Below, piece after piece: positions 60,675-64,000 of a stretch of 64,000 nucleotides of DNA. The notes under the pieces are model-generated. The model did no database searches, was not told where the DNA came from, and was given only the letters and a program-made list of their open reading frames with translations. The translations under genes were made by a program, and so were the position numbers. The stretch is taken from positions 1 through 64,000 of the forward strand of contig JAAYVZ010000287.1 in the NCBI GenBank assembly GCA_012516935.1, written 5' to 3'. Source of the stretch: Holophagae bacterium. GTDB taxonomy: Bacteria; Acidobacteriota; Thermoanaerobaculia; Thermoanaerobaculales; Thermoanaerobaculaceae. Positions within the stretch are counted from its first letter, which is position 1. Each line of letters starts with the position of its first letter.

Positions 60675-63194
60675 ATGCCCCGGTTGCTGCTGGTGGACGG
60701 GCACTCCAACCTGTATCGGGCGTTTTTTGCGTTGCGCACGCCGCTTTCGGCTCCGGACGGCACGCCGACCGGCGCCGCCTACGCCTTCCTGCGCATGCTG
60801 CACCGGTTGCTCAAGGAGCTCGATCCCACCCACGTGATGGTCGCCTTCGACGCTGGCCGGGAGACCTTCCGCACCCGTCTGGATGAGCGCTACAAAGCGC
60901 AGCGCCCGCCCATGCCGGATGACCTGCGGGTGCAGGTGCCCCTGGTCGGGGAGGCGCTGCGTGGCCTCAGCATCATGGTGCTCAGTCAAGAAGACGTCGA
61001 GGCGGACGACATCATCGGCACCCTGGCCCGGCGTGGCGCCGAGGCGGGGCTCGAGGTCGTCATCGCTTCGGCCGACAAGGACCTGATGCAGCTCGTGCGT
61101 GACCCCCTCGTGCGGATGTGGCATACCCGCCGCGAGCGACTGCTCGACGAGGCGGGCGTGGCGGAGGTTTTCGGCGTACCGCCGGTCCGCGTGCCGGAGG
61201 TCCTGGCGATCATGGGCGACAGCTCGGACAACGTCCCGGGCTGCCCCGGGATCGGCGAAAAGGGTGCCAAAGCTCTCGTGGGCGAGTGGGGTACGGTGGC
61301 CGCGGTACTGGACCATCTCGAAGACGTGAAGCCGGCGCGGCTCGCCTCCCTGCTCGCGGCACACCGGGACGAGGTCGAGCTCTCTCGGCAGCTCGTTACC
61401 ATCCGCACCGACCTCGAGTTGGATACCAGCTTGGACGCTCTCGCGGTTCGGACACCCGACCGGGACACCCTGGCTGCCCTCTACCGGCGCCTTGGCTTCG
61501 CCTCCTTGCTCGCCGAGCTCGAGCGCGCCCCGGCTGTGGCCGTGACGACCTCGACCTCCGACCGGGTTTGCGAGGTGGACGTCGACAAGCTGGCGGCAGC
61601 GCTCGCTTCCCGCCACACGCTCGGGCTGGCCTGGGTGGAAGGCGAGGTGGCGGTGGCAATCGGAGATGAGGTTCTCATCTGCCGCGCTACGCCCGAACGC
61701 GTGGCCGAGGGGCTCGCGCCGCGTCTGGCCGGGTCGTGGTGCCACGACGCCAAGGCGCTGCTCTCGCGCCTGCGGGACGCCGGTACCGCCCCGTTGGCCC
61801 TGCCGACCGACGTGATGCTCGCGGCCTACCTTTTGGCTCCCGGTGAACCAGTCGACTTGGTCGCCCTCGCCCGGCGGTTCGATCTTCCGGTGCCTGCTGC
61901 CGTGACCGCCGCCGCCACGGCCCGGACCGTGGCGGCGCTAGCCACCCGACTGGCACCAGCACTGGCGCGCGAGGGGCTCGAGCCCGTCCTGAACGAGATC
62001 GAGATGCCGCTCGTACCGGTGCTGGAGGACATGGAGCGACGGGGTATCCAGCTCGAGCCGGAGGTGCTAGCGGACCTTGCGCGACGACTCGAAACCTCCC
62101 TCGCCGACCTCGAGCGCGAGATCCATGCCGAGGCGGGTGGGCCGTTCAACATCAACTCGCCCCAGCAGCTCGCCGAGGTGCTGTTCGCGCGTCGCGGGCT
62201 GCCTGTCCTTCGTCGTACCGTCAAGACCAAGGCGCCGTCGACCGACGCCGAGGTCCTGGCCGAGCTCGCCGCCAAAGGGTACCGCTTGCCGGCGCTCATC
62301 CTGGAGTTCCGTGAGCAGGCGAAGCTCAAGTCCACGTATGTCGATGCCCTGCCTCGTCAGATGGAGGCTGACGGTCGTATCCACACCCGCTTCAACCAGG
62401 CGGTGGCGAGCACCGGCCGGCTCTCGTCCTCCGATCCCAACCTCCAGAACATCCCGGTTCGCAGCGAGCTGGGCCGGGCCGTGCGGAAAGCCTTCGTCGC
62501 TGCTCCTGGCCACCTCCTCGTAGCCGCCGACTACTCACAGATCGAGCTCCGAGTGCTGGCGCACCTGGCCGACGAGCCGACCTTGCTGCGCGCCTTCGCG
62601 GCGGGCGAAGATATCCACACGGCCACCGCGGCGCTCGTCTTCGGAGTTGCGCCCGAGCTCGTCGGCAGCGCGCAGCGGCGGGCCGCCAAGACCATCAACT
62701 TTGGGCTCATCTACGGCATGGGCGCCTTTTCGCTGGGCAAGGATTTGGGCGTTTCCGCGACCGAGGCCCAGCGGTTCATCGACAGCTACTTCGCCCGTTT
62801 GCCGCGGGTGCGAGAGTATCTCGAGGCCACAAAAGCACAGGCCCGTGCCACCGGCCGGGTGTCGACACTGTTCGGGCGGATCCGCCGCATCGATGGGCTC
62901 GACGCCAGCAACCCTCAGCTCCGCCGCAATGCCGAGCGTCAAGCCATCAACGCTCCCGTACAGGGCACCGCCGCCGACCTCGTCAAGCTCGCCATGATCC
63001 GGCTGGCCGCCCGGCTCGACCCGGCGCGTGCGTGGATGGTGCTGCAGGTCCACGATGAGCTCATCGTCGAAACGTCGGAAGCGGAGGCCGTTGCGGTGAC
63101 GGTTCGGGAGGTGATGGAGGGCGTCGCCGAGCTTCGGGTACCGCTGCGGGTAGATATCGCCGTCTCCCGCTCCTGGGGGGAGGTCAAGAGGTAA
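60675..63194 (+). CDS. polA: DNA polymerase I with inactive proofreading domain
   Basis: An 839-residue enzyme. Residues about 1-290 are the 5' nuclease (RLLLVDGHSNLYRAFFAL, AFDAGRETFRT, SADKDLMQLV, PGCPGIGEKGA). Residues about 300-430 are a 3'-5' exonuclease fold without the D-x-E metal site (HTLGLAWVEGEV instead). Residues about 440-839 are the polymerase: DYSQIELRVLAHLADEP (motif A, D619), RRAAKTINFGLIYGMG (B) and VLQVHDELIVE (C, D794). Like Taq it should lack proofreading. Confidence 0.96.
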   Translation: MPRLLLVDGHSNLYRAFFALRTPLSAPDGTPTGAAYAFLRMLHRLLKELDPTHVMVAFDAGRETFRTRLDERYKAQRPPMPDDLRVQVPLVGEALRGLSIMVLSQEDVEADDIIGTLARRGAEAGLEVVIASADKDLMQLVRDPLVRMWHTRRERLLDEAGVAEVFGVPPVRVPEVLAIMGDSSDNVPGCPGIGEKGAKALVGEWGTVAAVLDHLEDVKPARLASLLAAHRDEVELSRQLVTIRTDLELDTSLDALAVRTPDRDTLAALYRRLGFASLLAELERAPAVAVTTSTSDRVCEVDVDKLAAALASRHTLGLAWVEGEVAVAIGDEVLICRATPERVAEGLAPRLAGSWCHDAKALLSRLRDAGTAPLALPTDVMLAAYLLAPGEPVDLVALARRFDLPVPAAVTAAATARTVAALATRLAPALAREGLEPVLNEIEMPLVPVLEDMERRGIQLEPEVLADLARRLETSLADLEREIHAEAGGPFNINSPQQLAEVLFARRGLPVLRRTVKTKAPSTDAEVLAELAAKGYRLPALILEFREQAKLKSTYVDALPRQMEADGRIHTRFNQAVASTGRLSSSDPNLQNIPVRSELGRAVRKAFVAAPGHLLVAADYSQIELRVLAHLADEPTLLRAFAAGEDIHTATAALVFGVAPELVGSAQRRAAKTINFGLIYGMGAFSLGKDLGVSATEAQRFIDSYFARLPRVREYLEATKAQARATGRVSTLFGRIRRIDGLDASNPQLRRNAERQAINAPVQGTAADLVKLAMIRLAARLDPARAWMVLQVHDELIVETSEAEAVAVTVREVMEGVAELRVPLRVDIAVSRSWGEVKR

Positions 63195-63197
63195 CAT
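63192..63197 (+). promoter_or_regulatory. -10 element of the gene at 63204
   Basis: TAACAT at the end of polA, six bases before ATG 63204. Confidence 0.4.
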
Positions 63198-63203
63198 ACC
63201 GCC

Positions 63204-64000
63204 ATGCGGACGACTGCTGCCCTCGCCACCCTCCTCCTGGCTGTGACCGTCTCGGCTGAGAAGCCCTGGGAGACCCGCCTCGACCTCGCGGTCCCGGTAC
63301 CGGTGGAGCTCCCAGCCATCGCCCCCTTCAACCCGTTCGCCACGCCGGCAAGCAGTGGCCCGACGGCTATTGGCATGCCCCTGCGCAAGAAGTTCGTCGG
63401 GACCTTCCCGGTCACCGTTGCGGCGTACGTCGACGGCAACGGCGTGTGCCAACGGCTGGTACTGCTGCGCGGACCGTGGACCGGGCTCGGAGCCGAGCTG
63501 CAGGCCGCGTTCACCACGACCCCGTTCACCCCCGGGCGCTCGTTCGGGGGACCGGTGGCCACTTGGATGCCTGCGATCGTGGATCTGCGAGGGAGGATCG
63601 ACGGGGGGCGAGTGCTGACGATCCAAGTGAGCCTCCCCGATCCCGAGGCCCCATATGCGGTCGACCCGCTCCCCACACCCAGCGCCGAGCCGCACGACCT
63701 GGCTCGCCAGGCCGTGCCCGTCGAGCGTCTTGACCAGCTACCGGTACCCAAGCGCTTTCGGGCCCGGATCAACGCGCGCACCTGGCGCGAGAACGTGCGC
63801 TTCCTGGCCGAGGTGGGAGCTTCCGGTAAGGTTGAACGGGTCGTCTTCCTCGCCTGTCCGGATGGGCTGCGGGGTTGGTTGCTCGCATCGCTGACAGGGT
63901 GGTCGTTTCACCCGGCCGAGGGCGCTTCCGGGCCGGTCAAGGCATGGGGGCTGGTCGAGGCTACCCTCGAGGTAGTCGCCAGCGACCTCGCTGCCGACGC
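63204..64000 (+). CDS. Secreted protein, 3'-truncated
   Basis: An open frame that runs off the window end (265 residues seen). A signal peptide (TTAALATLLLAVTVSA) is followed by two similar segments, about residues 70-145 (VTVAAYVDGNGVCQRLVLLRG) and 205-260 (VRFLAEVGASGKVERVVFLA), which recall TonB C-terminal-like beta-alpha-beta units. Function unknown. TAACAT lies six bases before the ATG. Confidence 0.65.
   Translation, partial: MRTTAALATLLLAVTVSAEKPWETRLDLAVPVPVELPAIAPFNPFATPASSGPTAIGMPLRKKFVGTFPVTVAAYVDGNGVCQRLVLLRGPWTGLGAELQAAFTTTPFTPGRSFGGPVATWMPAIVDLRGRIDGGRVLTIQVSLPDPEAPYAVDPLPTPSAEPHDLARQAVPVERLDQLPVPKRFRARINARTWRENVRFLAEVGASGKVERVVFLACPDGLRGWLLASLTGWSFHPAEGASGPVKAWGLVEATLEVVASDLAAD

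Noticed and set aside
59460-61745. A very long minus-strand open frame over polA and the PHP gene
   Set aside because: It is antisense to well-conserved polA motifs, has no family similarity and is typical of high-GC shadow frames.

Overview
This is a high-GC bacterial window (by eye about two thirds G+C), densely coded on both strands, with about 66 protein genes, three tRNA genes and one SRP RNA gene. No IS element, prophage or CRISPR array is visible. A MglA/MglB polarity module, PilZ, an Hfq-like LSm protein, PSP1/RicT, a DUF2891 protein and a GpgS/GpgP osmolyte operon together suggest a Gram-negative, possibly thermophilic member of the Acidobacteriota (Thermoanaerobaculia/Holophagae-like). 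That assignment is inference from gene content only.

Layout. 1-8718: the end of an unknown gene, then a hydrogenase-4-like membrane operon (HTH/PTS-IIA protein, HyfB, HyfC, HyfE, HyfF, HyfG, fused HyfH-HyfI). Its large subunit lacks all four Ni-Fe cysteines, so it belongs to the 'Ehr' class of energy-converting complexes and not to true hydrogenases. 8791-11810: a DivIVA-type protein, imidazolonepropionase and a cation/H+ antiporter. 11861-19103: a four-gene osmolyte operon (glucosyl-3-phosphoglycerate synthase, its phosphatase, a second glycosyltransferase and a mechanosensitive channel), facing glycerate kinase and a CLC chloride channel. 19228-29507: pcrA helicase, a ZIP transporter, glmS, glmR(yvcK)-mglA-mglB, and recR-ybaB-dnaX with the SRP RNA upstream. 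29567-30678: two tRNA-Ser genes and a pilin-like gene behind a sigma-54-type promoter. 30835-38438: cell-surface polysaccharide genes (YfhO-like membrane protein, Wzt/Wzm exporter, binding lipoprotein, mannose-1-phosphate guanylyltransferase). 39173-42734: tRNA-Asn and an archaeal-type gatE-gatD pair. 42829-53544: nucleoside transporter, small enzymes, an ABC exporter, PilZ and other accessory genes. 53541-64000: DMT transporter, uridine kinase, ParA-like ATPase, Hfq-like protein, ricT-purE-purD, a PHP nuclease, DNA polymerase I and the start of a secreted protein.

How the genes work together. The osmolyte operon, the mechanosensitive channel, glycerate kinase and the GDP-mannose enzyme could form one glyceryl-glycoside pathway. 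glmR beside glmS links amino-sugar supply to its known activator. The gatE-gatD pair would make Gln-tRNA(Gln) by transamidation with machinery normally described only from archaea.

Expression. At least a dozen start codons lie only 6-10 nt downstream of a TANNNT hexamer, most with no Shine-Dalgarno sequence, which suggests common leaderless transcription. Many operons use 4-nt start/stop overlaps. Several convergent gene pairs end in inverted repeats. The only gene-poor stretch longer than 300 bases is 29371-30210, which holds the SRP RNA and the two tRNA-Ser genes. Nothing further was recognised in its spacers apart from the promoter elements listed.
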